DNA from: Planctomycetota bacterium
GTDB lineage: Bacteria > Planctomycetota > UBA1135 > JACQFD01
NCBI GenBank assembly: GCA_016200225.1
Contig: JACQFD010000007.1
Span: 1-64,000 of the forward strand
Length of the DNA: 64,000 nt
Reading direction: 5' to 3'
The first letter of the stretch is position 1. Every line of letters begins with the position of its first letter. The notes below the pieces were generated by a model. The model searched no databases. It worked only from the letters and a program-made list of their open reading frames with translations, and was not told the DNA's origin. This document shows positions 1-8,725 of the stretch, one piece after another. The position numbers were made by a program, and so were the translations under genes.

Positions 1-1
1 A

Positions 2-1672
2 TTCATTAACCACAACGCGGGGCTGGACGGCTTTGGCGGATCGTCTATGCTTGACGGAGTGATCTGCAGGACGAAAGACACGACGAGCGGTTGGACCTCG
101 GCCTCCGACGGAAGCTTCGAGGAGCGCCTTTACTATTGCCAAAACTGGCGCGGCGACGTTTCCGCGATCGTGACCTCCGACGGCAAGATGAAGGAATGGA
201 TCAAATACTCGGCCTACGGAATCCCGTTTGCGATGCCGGCGGGTGACACCGACTCCGACGGCGACTGCGACTCAACGGACGTCGGGCAAATCCTGACGTG
301 GAAGAACGCCGGCCACTACGACGTGCGTGGCGACCTCGATCTCGACGGCGACGTGGACGCTACAGATCGATCCACCGCGATTGCTAATTTTCAGGGAACG
401 ACGCTCGGATGGGGCGTGTTAAGCAATGTTGGGAATCGGAAGGGATACGCTGGTTATGAAAGAGATATTAATATTGGAAATTTGTGGCATGTGAGGAACA
501 GAGTTTACAACGCGGAGTTGGGCAGGTGGACGAGGAGGGATCCTTTGGGTTACGGACGAAAGTCAACCTTGTATGAGTACGTGGAATCACGTGTTTTGTA
601 CCTAATCGATCCGACTGGATTCGATGGAACAGTTGTCATCAATTGTCCAGGACACCAGGATGTCGAAATCGAGAGTGACGGAAAGGCATGGGGAAGTGTT
701 AAACAAGTGGCCGGAAAGAACTGTCTCAACGACTGTGAACAAAGAGGACGAGCCAAACTTCTGGACAAGTATCAGTGTGCAACGCTCTCGAAACCGTACA
801 AGTGTCGCCAGTCTATTGATAATGTTAAGAGCAGTTTTATTCCGGATCCTGTTTCGGGAGAGAATTTTGAATTTGCCTTCGATCCTGATTATCACGGGAT
901 AGGGATAAAAGTAATACACGTTCCAGTTTGGGATCCTTGGTCGGGGGAATGGGATGAAATTGAGGAGCATGTTCCATGGCCCGAAGTCGTAAAACCCTCG
1001 AGTGGTACTGCAACATGCAAGTGTCTCGTCAAAGCTACAATAACATGCACGAAAAAGTGGGCGCATCTTCACTACTGGCCAGATCCAGGTGCGTGTCCGG
1101 CATGCGGAGGCGATGATCCTCCTCAAGTGTCGCAGAACAAATTACATCAAAATGGGGTTGCGTGTCAGACCTGCAAAGCCTTGGGCGACCCCCTGTATTT
1201 GGTGTTATCGAAGACTAGCACGAAGTCTATAAAAGGCTCTACTAACCAAAACGGATCCATGGTACCTCCTCCAAGATGTAGCGTTGCGCGGCAGCATCGT
1301 TTGATTGTGGTGTTTAGAGTAGGCGTGGAAGTCCTGTCGGCTCTTCTCATCATATTATTGGCTGGATTTATAATAATGTCCTTGGCAATCGATTCCTCGT
1401 ACAGAAATTCAAACTTGCGCATGGGACTTACTTGGATTCTTGGTCCAGTTTTGGGCATAGGCTACTTTCACGTTGTTCACTTGCGCTGGCGATGGAGTAG
1501 ATACGCAGTTTTTGCGATTTCTTTTATTTGGAATTTGTATATTTCGATTATCGGCTTGCTGTTGGATCATTCAATTCCAGCGAAATTGGTTGCGATTGTT
1601 GCTTTTATTACTATAGTGTGCATCGCCTACACCGAATTCATTTTGCGACAAGTGCCCCGCAGGACTGCGTAA
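2..1672 (+). CDS. RHS repeat-associated core protein with dockerin-like insert and membrane C-terminus (5' partial)
   Basis: The reading frame is open to the left window edge, so the N-terminal YD-repeat body is missing. Residues here are counted from the first in-frame Met (base 47). A dockerin-like pair of Ca-binding loops (DTDSDGDCDSTD, then DLDLDGDVDATD) lies at about 66-107, between two halves of an RHS unit. The conserved RHS core follows at about 134-195 (GYAGYERD, GRWTRRDPLGY, LYEYV, IDPTG), the point where RHS proteins switch to a variable effector tail. The tail is Cys-rich at about 225-385 (NDC, KCKC, CPACGG, CQTCKALGD). From about 420 it changes to a more AT-rich segment with three or four hydrophobic helices that ends at a TAA. 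RHS proteins are known as surface or secreted polymorphic toxins. Toxin activity of this tail is not established, and the membrane part might instead be an immunity module fused in frame. Confidence 0.8.
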   Translation, partial: FINHNAGLDGFGGSSMLDGVICRTKDTTSGWTSASDGSFEERLYYCQNWRGDVSAIVTSDGKMKEWIKYSAYGIPFAMPAGDTDSDGDCDSTDVGQILTWKNAGHYDVRGDLDLDGDVDATDRSTAIANFQGTTLGWGVLSNVGNRKGYAGYERDINIGNLWHVRNRVYNAELGRWTRRDPLGYGRKSTLYEYVESRVLYLIDPTGFDGTVVINCPGHQDVEIESDGKAWGSVKQVAGKNCLNDCEQRGRAKLLDKYQCATLSKPYKCRQSIDNVKSSFIPDPVSGENFEFAFDPDYHGIGIKVIHVPVWDPWSGEWDEIEEHVPWPEVVKPSSGTATCKCLVKATITCTKKWAHLHYWPDPGACPACGGDDPPQVSQNKLHQNGVACQTCKALGDPLYLVLSKTSTKSIKGSTNQNGSMVPPPRCSVARQHRLIVVFRVGVEVLSALLIILLAGFIIMSLAIDSSYRNSNLRMGLTWILGPVLGIGYFHVVHLRWRWSRYAVFAISFIWNLYISIIGLLLDHSIPAKLVAIVAFITIVCIAYTEFILRQVPRRTA

Positions 1673-2941
1673 AATTGACAAGATTACGAATTTTGAATCG
1701 TATTTGACGTAAGCAGGGGAGCATAGTATCCAAAAACCAAGTCACTAACAAAGCGCCTTGTCCACGCTCGAAAATGTGCGAAATCTGCGTTCCAAACTTC
1801 CATCAACGATAAAATTTCGGCGTTTGACAGAGCGGCGAAAACTAACAAAAGAGTCTAATATCGCTCTCTGGGCAGGGAGCGGGCGCGGTCAAAACGAAGT
1901 CTCGCCAGCGGGGCCGACCGATTCCCGCGCTCCCAAAATATTTGAAACATTGCCTCGGACGGGAAATCGAATGCGCGCGCGTCGTTCGCCGGCAAAATCA
2001 AACTTCTCGGCGCGAACAGGATGTCTCCACCGCGCGCGTCTCCCGGATTCGCCCGCCGCACGCTCCTCCCCGTGACGCTACAGTTCCGCCGCCTATCGTT
2101 AATCGTCTCGAATTCCGATTCTCCGAGAGTTCGCGAGACGGAAACCGATTCGCTTTCGCATCGAAAATCGCCAACGGCGCCACGATCGCGAACGCGCGCT
2201 GCTGCCGCGACTCCGCCCAAAATCGCGCGCACGCCACCGCAACGCGCCACGGCGAAACACTGCGAAAACGGCGGCAATTCAAGCAAACACGCCCGCGTCC
2301 CGGCTGCTCAACGCTACTACAATTCGACTCGCCGCGTGACTACAAAAGCGTTACGAATTCGTTACTTTGGCTCCCGGAGTAGGACTTGAAACTATGACTT
2401 GCTGATTAACAGTTAGCTGTCCTGCCGGTGTCACCGAACATCTGATCAATCCCCAATTTTTGTTCCGCACATAACTCTACACCTGAGATAGTAATTAGGG
2501 TAAAATTGTAATAATTATCGAGGACGGGGGTGTCGGCGAGGGCGCGGCGAGCGGTGCCATTTCATCGAGACGCCAGAATCCTAATGTTATTGATCGCGCG
2601 GACCTTGCGCCCGCGCGGCCGTGACACGCGCTTGTCCGCCTCCAGAGTGTGGGGAACGCGGCGGGTCTTCCTCACTGCATACCCCACGCTTTGGACGGGT
2701 GAAGGGGCCTGGCGTTTCTTGTTCTCGTGAAGAGTTTCGATTCCTGTTCCGTGTCACACCTATGACGTCCCAACCCACACCGCTATGGACCCGCGAACAT
2801 GCAATCTCAGAGGCGGCAACCTCGCAGGCGGGTCCGCCACGCAATCGCCGGGGGCGCGCGCGGCGGGCGCTCGTATTTGTTGAACGCGGTTATGAGACTT
2901 ATGACTCGTGGCCTTCCATCAACCCCGTTCACCCGATCGTC
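1673..2941. other. Gene-poor stretch of about 1.27 kb
   Basis: I see no credible gene here. Short open frames exist on both strands between 1758 and 2389 and from 2530. They overlap each other, are rich in Arg, Pro and Ser, have no recognisable domain or start signal, and look like chance frames in GC-rich DNA. The only recognisable element is the tRNA-Asn remnant at 2368-2442. The stretch separates the RHS gene from the envelope-gene run that starts at 2942, and may be a scar of past integration. Confidence 0.6.
2368..2442 (-). pseudogene. Degenerate tRNA-Asn (anticodon GTT) remnant
   Basis: Read on the minus strand, the anticodon arm CTAACTGTTAATCAG (GTT at 2408-2410), a T-loop TTCAAGT and a 3' end CTCCGGGAGCCA ending at 2368 match the layout of a bacterial tRNA-Asn with encoded CCA and discriminator G. 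The anticodon stem has an A.C mismatch, and the T-stem (ATAGT against CCTAC) has two mismatches. No 5' acceptor strand complementary to TCCGGGA sits at the expected distance near 2440. The 3' half is therefore recognisable while the 5' half is lost or scrambled. It is either a tRNA pseudogene or the 3'-tRNA copy left at the border of an integrated element. The 5' boundary given is approximate. Confidence 0.5.
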
Positions 2942-3580
2942 ATGCTACTAAAAAGCTTTTTAACATTTTCGCTCGTCGGCGCCGGCGTCTGCGCCGTTCC
3001 CGGTTATTTTATTTCCTCGATGTCCCCCGTCGCGGACGCGTCCGCGGCGATCACGCCCGCGGATGCCACTTTCAAAGTCGACAGCGTGCATTCCTCCGGC
3101 GCGTTCCGCGTGAAGCACATGGGCATCAGTTATTTTTACGGGCGATTCAACAAAATCACAGGATCGTTAGTATTCGACGAGGCCGCGCCGGAAAAGGGCT
3201 CGGTCTCGATCGAAATCGCCGCCGACAGCGTCGATACGAATAACAAGGGCCGCGATGAACATATAAAAAGCACGGACTTTTTTAATGTTAAACAATTTCC
3301 CGTGATCACGTTCAAGAGCACGGCCATCAAGAAAACGTCCGACAAACATTTCGACATTTCGGGCGATCTCACGCTACACGGCGTGACGAAGAATATTACA
3401 ATTAAAGCCGAACACGTCGGTTCCGCGAAGGATCCGCGCGGAGGCGCCGCGGCGGGATTCGATATCCTGATGCAATTCAAGCGCAGCGACTTCGACATGA
3501 AGAACAAGCTCGACATGATCGGCGACGAAATCGATTTCCACGCGGGCATCGAGGCCGGATCGGGCGGCAAGAAAGAGTAA
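2942..3580 (+). CDS. YceI-family periplasmic lipid-binding-like protein
   Basis: A 212-residue protein with an N-terminal hydrophobic signal (about 1-33, cleavage plausible after DASA). It then has the YceI lipocalin-like beta-barrel: 'FKVDSVHSSGAFRVKHMG', then 'GSVSIEIAADSVDTNN', 'RDEHIKSTDFFNVKQFPVITF', 'GDLTLHGVTKNITI' and 'FDMK...MIGDEIDF'. Length and motif order fit the family (about 190-220 residues). YceI proteins are periplasmic and bind isoprenoid or other amphiphilic ligands; the ligand here is unknown. The frame stays open upstream to 2621, but the ATG at 2942 directly precedes the signal peptide and is preferred, although no clear ribosome-binding site is visible. The next gene starts 21 bases downstream on the same strand. 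Confidence 0.88.
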   Translation: MLLKSFLTFSLVGAGVCAVPGYFISSMSPVADASAAITPADATFKVDSVHSSGAFRVKHMGISYFYGRFNKITGSLVFDEAAPEKGSVSIEIAADSVDTNNKGRDEHIKSTDFFNVKQFPVITFKSTAIKKTSDKHFDISGDLTLHGVTKNITIKAEHVGSAKDPRGGAAAGFDILMQFKRSDFDMKNKLDMIGDEIDFHAGIEAGSGGKKE

Positions 3581-3601
3581 ATATAATATTTCGCGGGCGG
3601 A

Positions 3602-4438
3602 ATGACGTTCGACGATTTTTTTTGGTGTATCATTCTGCCCGCGCTGGCGTCCGGCGCGCTGTGGGTATTTGTTGCATTCCCGCTCGCGCCCGGAAGCCGC
3701 GTGCGAGCGGGAGCTTCGTTAGCATTCTCGATTGCCTATATTCTGGCGCACGCCGGGATCGCGCAATGGAGGGGCGCCGACGTCGTCGCCTGGCTGCCGT
3801 GGATCGCCGCGGGCGCCGGAATTCTCGGCGTCGTCGAGACCAGGATCGCCGGAGCCGCGGGCCACGCGATGCGGGCGGTCGTTTCCCTGGGCATTCCACT
3901 TTTGTTAGTCCGGCCCCTCCTTTCGAATGCCGCGCCGCCCGACGTTTTTGTAAAGATCGCGCCGCCCGCGATATTGATATTCATCGCATGGACGGCGACG
4001 TCGCGCTCCGCCCCGGTCGAGCCCGGAATGTACCACCCGATCCTGCAATTTATTATATATTGCACCGCCTCCGCCGTCATATTGTTTACTCATAATCTGA
4101 CGCTCGCGGAACTTTCCGGCGTACTCGCCGCCGCGACAGGACCCGCCGTCGTACTCTCGACGTGGCTGCGCGCCGGTGTATACAAAACCAACGGCGCGAC
4201 CGCGCCGCTGCTGATTTATTATTCAATTTTAATTCTAGCGCATGATTACGGATACACACCCGACTCGTGCGCGCTCCTCCTCGGCGCGGCTCCCGCGCTG
4301 GCCGCGGGGCCGCGTCTCGTGTTACAAAATCGCGTATCCGATCGCACCGCGCGGTTCGCGGGGTTCGCCTGTACGGCCGCCGCGCTCGGCAGCGCGCTCG
4401 CGATCGCGTGGTCGCGCTGGGCGCCCGACGAATTTTAG
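3602..4438 (+). CDS. Polytopic membrane protein of unknown function
   Basis: A 278-residue, very hydrophobic protein with about eight predicted membrane helices, rich in Ala, Gly and Leu, and with short polar loops. No catalytic motif or family signature is recognised. It lies between the YceI-like gene (21 bases upstream) and the ABC ATPase gene (about 15 bases downstream), all on the plus strand, so it is probably co-transcribed. An envelope role is the only inference the context allows. It ends in a short charged tail (RWAPDEF). Confidence 0.75.
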   Translation: MTFDDFFWCIILPALASGALWVFVAFPLAPGSRVRAGASLAFSIAYILAHAGIAQWRGADVVAWLPWIAAGAGILGVVETRIAGAAGHAMRAVVSLGIPLLLVRPLLSNAAPPDVFVKIAPPAILIFIAWTATSRSAPVEPGMYHPILQFIIYCTASAVILFTHNLTLAELSGVLAAATGPAVVLSTWLRAGVYKTNGATAPLLIYYSILILAHDYGYTPDSCALLLGAAPALAAGPRLVLQNRVSDRTARFAGFACTAAALGSALAIAWSRWAPDEF

Positions 4439-4453
4439 GTTAAAATAACAAAA

Positions 4454-5263
4454 GTGACCATGCCCGAACCCGCGTCCGCCGAGCCCGTCCTTCGGGTCGT
4501 CGATTTTTCGAAAAAATATGAAGGAAAGCCCGCCGTCGATCATTTGACATTCGATATCGCGGCCGGCGAGATCCTCGGACTTGTCGGACCGAATGGCGCC
4601 GGAAAAACGACGACGCTGAGAACCATCGCCGGAATATTACCGATCAAGGAAGGAAATATACGAATATTCGGATTTGATATCGACCGCGACGAAGTCGAGG
4701 CGAAAAAATATCTGGCATGGGTGCCCGACGATCCGCAGCCGTTCGATACATTGACGGTTTATGAACATTTGGAATTCTACGCGGCGCTTCATAAAGTACA
4801 AAACTGGCAACAGCGCGCGGAGGAGCTGCTCACGCGATTCGAATTGCAAGAAAAACGCGACGCGCTTGGCGGCGAATTGAGCCGCGGAATGAGACAAAAA
4901 TTGTCGTTTTGCTGCGCGTGGCTCCCCAAACCGAAAATTGTACTTCTCGACGAGCCCCTGACCGGACTCGACCCGCGCGGAATCCGTTCCGCGAAACAGT
5001 CGATCGTCGAATTGGCATCCGAGGGGACGGCCGTCATTCTGTCGTCGCATTTGTTAGATCTCGTGGCCGAACTCGCGCACCGAATATTAATTTTAAATCG
5101 GGGCCGCCGGATTTTCGCCGGAACGATCGCGGAGGCGCGCGCGACCATCGCCGTCCGCGCGGATGCCACACTTGAAGAGATCTTCATGACCGCGACCGAA
5201 AATGCCGGAGACTCCGCCGCGGGAACGAGCGCCGCCGCTTCGCCGCCGCCGAAGATCGAATGA
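4454..5263 (+). CDS. ABC transporter ATP-binding protein (ABC-2 exporter type)
   Basis: A 269-residue nucleotide-binding subunit. It has Walker A GPNGAGKT at about 45-52, a signature LSRGMRQ near 143, Walker B with D-loop 'IVLLDEPLTGLDPRG' near 162-176, and an H-loop His in 'ILSSHLL'. The signature reads LSRGM rather than LSGGQ, which is common in the drug/ABC-2 exporter ATPases. The start can be the GTG at 4454 or the ATG at 4460. The stop overlaps the start of the permease gene by four bases (ATGA), implying translational coupling and a two-component exporter. The substrate is unknown. The C-terminus carries a disordered Ala/Pro tail. Confidence 0.93.
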   Translation: MTMPEPASAEPVLRVVDFSKKYEGKPAVDHLTFDIAAGEILGLVGPNGAGKTTTLRTIAGILPIKEGNIRIFGFDIDRDEVEAKKYLAWVPDDPQPFDTLTVYEHLEFYAALHKVQNWQQRAEELLTRFELQEKRDALGGELSRGMRQKLSFCCAWLPKPKIVLLDEPLTGLDPRGIRSAKQSIVELASEGTAVILSSHLLDLVAELAHRILILNRGRRIFAGTIAEARATIAVRADATLEEIFMTATENAGDSAAGTSAAASPPPKIE

Positions 5264-6987
5264 TTACACATCCGGCGCTTGCATTGCTTACAAAGCGCAA
5301 ACTACGCGGGGCGTTTCGTAAACAAATTCGCAGAACCAAAACCGCGAAAGGCGCGGCGTTCGCCATCATCGGTCTATTAGTAATATTACTTTGGTACGGG
5401 TCGGTCATTCTCGGCCAGTCGTTTTCGCGAAACTACGGATCCGCGCCGGCTCCCGTCGATCCGCAACGGGCCGTGCTGATGGCCCAGTTCGGATTCTTCT
5501 CCCTGTTGTTCATTAATTTGATTTCCTCGCTCGGGCATCGGGGACTTTATATTCCGAAGGACGAAATTGAAGTATTGTTTTCGGCCCCGGTCTCGCGTTC
5601 GGCGATTATCCGATACCGGCTGACTATTAATATACTCAAGTCGATGTTCGGCGCGCTGCTTCTCTCGTTTTTCGCGATGCGGCGCGTTCCGGTACCCATC
5701 TTCGGATTCTTCGGAACATTTGTAGCGATCCAAACGCTGCCGATCTACGGCCAGTTGTTATCATTGCTTTCGGGGAACGCGGAAAATAAGTTTTTCGACC
5801 GAATTCCCAAAGGGGCCGTTCGCGCGTTCACTACCATTGCTGTCGTGGCGGTCATCGCCGCGTTCGCGCTGCTCTTCATGCCGGGCCGCGACTTCTGGGA
5901 CAAAATCGCCCAAAGGATTACGAACGAAGGCGGCACCGGAATACTACAAAATCAGATTGTAAGTTATATCATGGCGCCCGCGAGGCCCTGGGCCGGAATG
6001 GCGACGGCGGCGAGCGCGCCCGAATTTTTCAAATGGTTTTCGGTCTCGATCGGTATTTGGATGCTTTTATTTTTTGTAGCATCGAGAATTCCCGTCGATT
6101 ACCGGGAGTTGAGCCTCGAGACTTCGGCGGACGTCGCGAAACGTTTACAACGCGTCCGCCGCGGCGGCGGCGGCAGCGGCGTATTTAAACTATCCCCGCG
6201 CGTCGTCGGGTGGCGCGCGCCGTGGATCTTCGGCCGCGGAGTGTTCGGCGCGCTGGCCTGGCGCAAGTCGATGTCGATGTTAAGAAAAGCGCGCGTCGCG
6301 CTCATGGTTTCGATCACGATCATCGCGCTCTGCTCGATCGGTGTATCGTTTATGATTCTCAATCGATCGCCCGAGCGGATGGAACCTTGGTTTTCCGGAC
6401 TCGCTTCGCTGCTTGGTTGTATTTACTTGTCGAACTTCCTGAGATTCGATTTCCGCGAGGACCTCGATAAGATTGATATACTGAAGACCTATCCCGCGGC
6501 CTGCTGGAAGATTTTTGTAGCAACGCTGATTCCGCAGACGACGCTCGTGACAGCCCTACTTTACGGAATGCTCATTATCAAAGGCGTCATCACGCGCACG
6601 TTTCACCCCGCGATTCCGCTTTTCGCCGCGGCGATTCCGATATTTACATTCATTTGGATCGCCGTCGACAACGTTATTTATCTATTCGCGCCGACGAGGG
6701 CCGTCGCGGGCCAGGACACGATGTTACAGAATGCCGGCCGCGCGTTCGTGCTCCTGCTGTTGCGAATGTTTATATTATCGATAACGTTCGCCGGCGCGGC
6801 GATTCCCGTCGGAATCGCCGTGCTCATTATAAATATCTTCGCGGGCATCCCGGAAAGCGCCGGACAGTTATTGTATGGAGCCGGATTTCTGGTCGGCCTC
6901 GCGTTCGCTCTCCTCGAAGCCGCCGTCCTCGCGTGGGCCGGCGGACTGGCGCTACGCCGCTTCGACGTCGCATCGGATCGTCCCTGA
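5260..6987 (+). CDS. ABC exporter membrane protein
   Basis: A 575-residue polytopic protein with roughly twelve hydrophobic segments in two halves. They are separated by a cytosolic stretch containing a Gly-rich RRGGGGSG linker near residue 302-309. It starts within the stop codon of the ATPase gene (ATGA overlap) and is surely its partner. It resembles the large 'putative ABC exporter' permeases found with such ATPases in Firmicutes and planctomycete-type genomes, rather than the small ABC-2 permeases. Substrate unknown. A basic, Lys/Arg-rich N-terminus (residues about 8-30) fits the positive-inside rule. Confidence 0.85.
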   Translation: MITHPALALLTKRKLRGAFRKQIRRTKTAKGAAFAIIGLLVILLWYGSVILGQSFSRNYGSAPAPVDPQRAVLMAQFGFFSLLFINLISSLGHRGLYIPKDEIEVLFSAPVSRSAIIRYRLTINILKSMFGALLLSFFAMRRVPVPIFGFFGTFVAIQTLPIYGQLLSLLSGNAENKFFDRIPKGAVRAFTTIAVVAVIAAFALLFMPGRDFWDKIAQRITNEGGTGILQNQIVSYIMAPARPWAGMATAASAPEFFKWFSVSIGIWMLLFFVASRIPVDYRELSLETSADVAKRLQRVRRGGGGSGVFKLSPRVVGWRAPWIFGRGVFGALAWRKSMSMLRKARVALMVSITIIALCSIGVSFMILNRSPERMEPWFSGLASLLGCIYLSNFLRFDFREDLDKIDILKTYPAACWKIFVATLIPQTTLVTALLYGMLIIKGVITRTFHPAIPLFAAAIPIFTFIWIAVDNVIYLFAPTRAVAGQDTMLQNAGRAFVLLLLRMFILSITFAGAAIPVGIAVLIINIFAGIPESAGQLLYGAGFLVGLAFALLEAAVLAWAGGLALRRFDVASDRP

Positions 6988-7026
6988 ACCTAAAATAAAT
7001 AATACATCGCGACGTTCCTTAAACAG

Positions 7027-7335
7027 ATGCGCGGCAGGAACATGTCCGATGAGTTATATCAATTCGTCTGCGACATGGCCCTGTCGGCGCCGCAAAAAAC
7101 GATCATCGGCGATCTCGCGGCCGTCGGCGATCCGTCGGTCTGGACTCCCGACCCGATCGTGGTCCCGTTTCAATTATTATTAGCGAAACAGCCGTCGTGG
7201 ACCGACGAATATAAGCGATTCGTCATGCAACTCGCGCCGCAGGCAGACTATCGGGTTTACGACGGACCAGGCCACTTCATCCACATGGAGGAACCCGCGG
7301 AAATTAACAAAGCGATCGCGGAATTCCTCGAATGA
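7027..7335 (+). pseudogene. Alpha/beta-hydrolase fold, C-terminal fragment
   Basis: 102 codons that match only the last third of an alpha/beta hydrolase: a strand 'DPIVVPFQLLLAKQPSW', then 'YRVYDGPGHFIHMEEPAEIN', in which the His of GHF would be the catalytic triad His, and a final helix 'KAIAEFLE'. The nucleophile elbow (GxSxG), the oxyanion region and the rest of the core are absent. The 39 bases between the permease stop and this start cannot hold them. This is best read as a 5'-truncated remnant, although the frame remains open and a small protein could still be made. Confidence 0.65.
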
Positions 7336-7362
7336 AACGGTCTTCTTCGTTAAATTTTATGT

Positions 7363-7824
7363 TTAGTTCCACGCGACGGCCCCCTCGGGCCACCAGTAAA
7401 TAATTAACATCGCGCCGCCCTGAACGGTCGGCACGTGGCGCGATCCGGCGCGCATCACGATCCACGTGTCGCCGCGCCCTTCGAATTTTGGCGCGCCCGA
7501 CTTCGGAATACATAAACAAACTTCGCCTTTCGTATGTGTATGAACCGGACCGGAAGAATTTTCCATGAACACCGCGTCGATCGAACAACCGCCCGCGTCG
7601 TCCTGCGGTTTGACGACGCGCGAAAATTTCATTCCGGTTTCGCCTCGATTACAGATCGTCCCCGCCGCGAGCGCGTCTTCGGCGAGTTTTTTTATTTGTC
7701 CGATTTCCTCCGACGCCGCCGGGAATTTTTTATTTAATTCCGCCTCGGCTTTCGCGGAGTCGGTCAGGTCCATTTCTTTTACAAAACGCGAAACGGGCAT
7801 TAACAGCGATTTCAAGTCGGTCAT
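7363..7824 (-). CDS. DUF4863 / 4-hydroxylaminobenzoate lyase (PnbB)-like cupin-type protein
   Basis: A 153-residue protein with an alpha-helical N-terminus (about 1-55) and a cupin-like C-terminal half. The latter has His residues in 'GPVHTHTKGEVCLCIP' and the conserved end 'VPTVQGGAMLIIYWWPEGAVAW'. This pattern fits the DUF4863 family, which includes the 4-hydroxylaminobenzoate lyase PnbB of nitroaromatic degradation. Most members are uncharacterised, so the reaction here is open. The gene lies 31 bases downstream of the PhzF-like gene on the same strand and is probably co-transcribed with it. Its 3' end meets the hydrolase remnant tail to tail. Confidence 0.65.
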   Translation of the reverse strand: MTDLKSLLMPVSRFVKEMDLTDSAKAEAELNKKFPAASEEIGQIKKLAEDALAAGTICNRGETGMKFSRVVKPQDDAGGCSIDAVFMENSSGPVHTHTKGEVCLCIPKSGAPKFEGRGDTWIVMRAGSRHVPTVQGGAMLIIYWWPEGAVAWN

Positions 7825-7855
7825 GGCATGGATCGTCCGAGTTATTAACTAAAAA

Positions 7856-8638
7856 TTAAATAGATATGAAACCTTCGAGATACATCGCGGCGCGTCCCGC
7901 GATCTTGACGCGATCCGCCGAGAGTTCGCATCGCAATTCGCCGCCGCGCCGCGATACCTGCCGCGCGCGGAGGGCGTTTTTGCCCAATTTATCCGCCCAA
8001 AAAGGCGTTAATAAACAATGCGAACTGCCGGTCGCCGGATCTTCATTAATTCCAAGGTGCGGCGCGAAATATCTCGATACAAAATCGCAATCCCGCCCCG
8101 GCGCAGTGACGATGACGCCGTCGAATTCGAGTCCGGCTATTTTATTAAAATCGGGACGCATCGATTCGACAATGGAGGCATCCTCGAAGACCGCGAGCAA
8201 TTTTTTATATTCCCAAACGGAAATCGGCGGCCGCCCGAGCGCTTCCGCGAGGCCTTCGGGGCTCCGCGCCGGCCGCGGCGGCCGCGACGGAAAGTCTAAT
8301 ATATACCATTCGCCGTCGCGCGCGACCGCGAGATCGCCGGCTTTTCGCGTCTTGAATTTCACGCGCGTCGCGGCCGGTTCGATAAACTTAAAAATTACAA
8401 ATCCGGAAGCGATCGTCGCGTGTCCGCACAGTTCGATTTCGGAAGCAGGCGTGAACCACCGGATTTCATAATCGTTTCCGGATTTAATAAAAAACGCGGT
8501 TTCCGAAAGGTTATTTTCGCCGGCGATCGATTGTAATACTCCGTCCGGCAACCACGAGTCCAACGGACACACGGCCGCCGGATTTCCGCCGAAGACTGCG
8601 CCGGCGAACGCGTCGATTTGATATATTGGAACTTGCAT
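7856..8638 (-). CDS. PhzF-family isomerase/epimerase-like protein
   Basis: A 260-residue protein with the hallmark PhzF start 'YQIDAFAGAVFGGNPAAVCPL', the acidic residue in 'NNLSETAFFI' (the family's catalytic Glu), and 'RWFTPASEIELCGHATIASG', then 'SRYFAPHLGINEDPATGSSHCLL' in the second half. PhzF proteins share the two-domain diaminopimelate-epimerase fold, and most members outside phenazine clusters have unknown substrates. No phenazine genes are present, so a housekeeping or amino-acid-type isomerisation is more likely. Length is normal for the family. Confidence 0.92.
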   Translation of the reverse strand: MQVPIYQIDAFAGAVFGGNPAAVCPLDSWLPDGVLQSIAGENNLSETAFFIKSGNDYEIRWFTPASEIELCGHATIASGFVIFKFIEPAATRVKFKTRKAGDLAVARDGEWYILDFPSRPPRPARSPEGLAEALGRPPISVWEYKKLLAVFEDASIVESMRPDFNKIAGLEFDGVIVTAPGRDCDFVSRYFAPHLGINEDPATGSSHCLLTPFWADKLGKNALRARQVSRRGGELRCELSADRVKIAGRAAMYLEGFISI

Positions 8639-8647
8639 GATTGGCGA

Positions 8648-8675
8648 TCCGCGGCGGGACAGTACTCGCCGCGGA
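8648..8675 (-). terminator. GC-rich inverted repeat, possible terminator
   Basis: A perfect nine-base stem TCCGCGGCG / CGCCGCGGA around a ten-base loop lies between the stop of the secreted protein (8726, minus strand) and the PhzF-like start. There is no following T-run, so it may slow or end transcription in a factor-dependent way, or act as an mRNA 3' stabiliser. Confidence 0.4.
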
Positions 8676-8725
8676 CCGCCAGAGAATACGTCGGCCGCGC
8701 GGCTTTTTCGCCACGCGCGCCAAAT

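Noticed and set aside
1758..2389. Several overlapping open frames on both strands up to 146 codons
   Set aside because: Arg/Pro/Ser-rich translations without domain, start signal or codon character; they overlap each other and the tRNA remnant, so they are chance frames.
8690..8706. GCCGCGCGGC followed by TTTTT as a plus-strand terminator
   Set aside because: The stem would have almost no loop and no plus-strand gene ends upstream of it.
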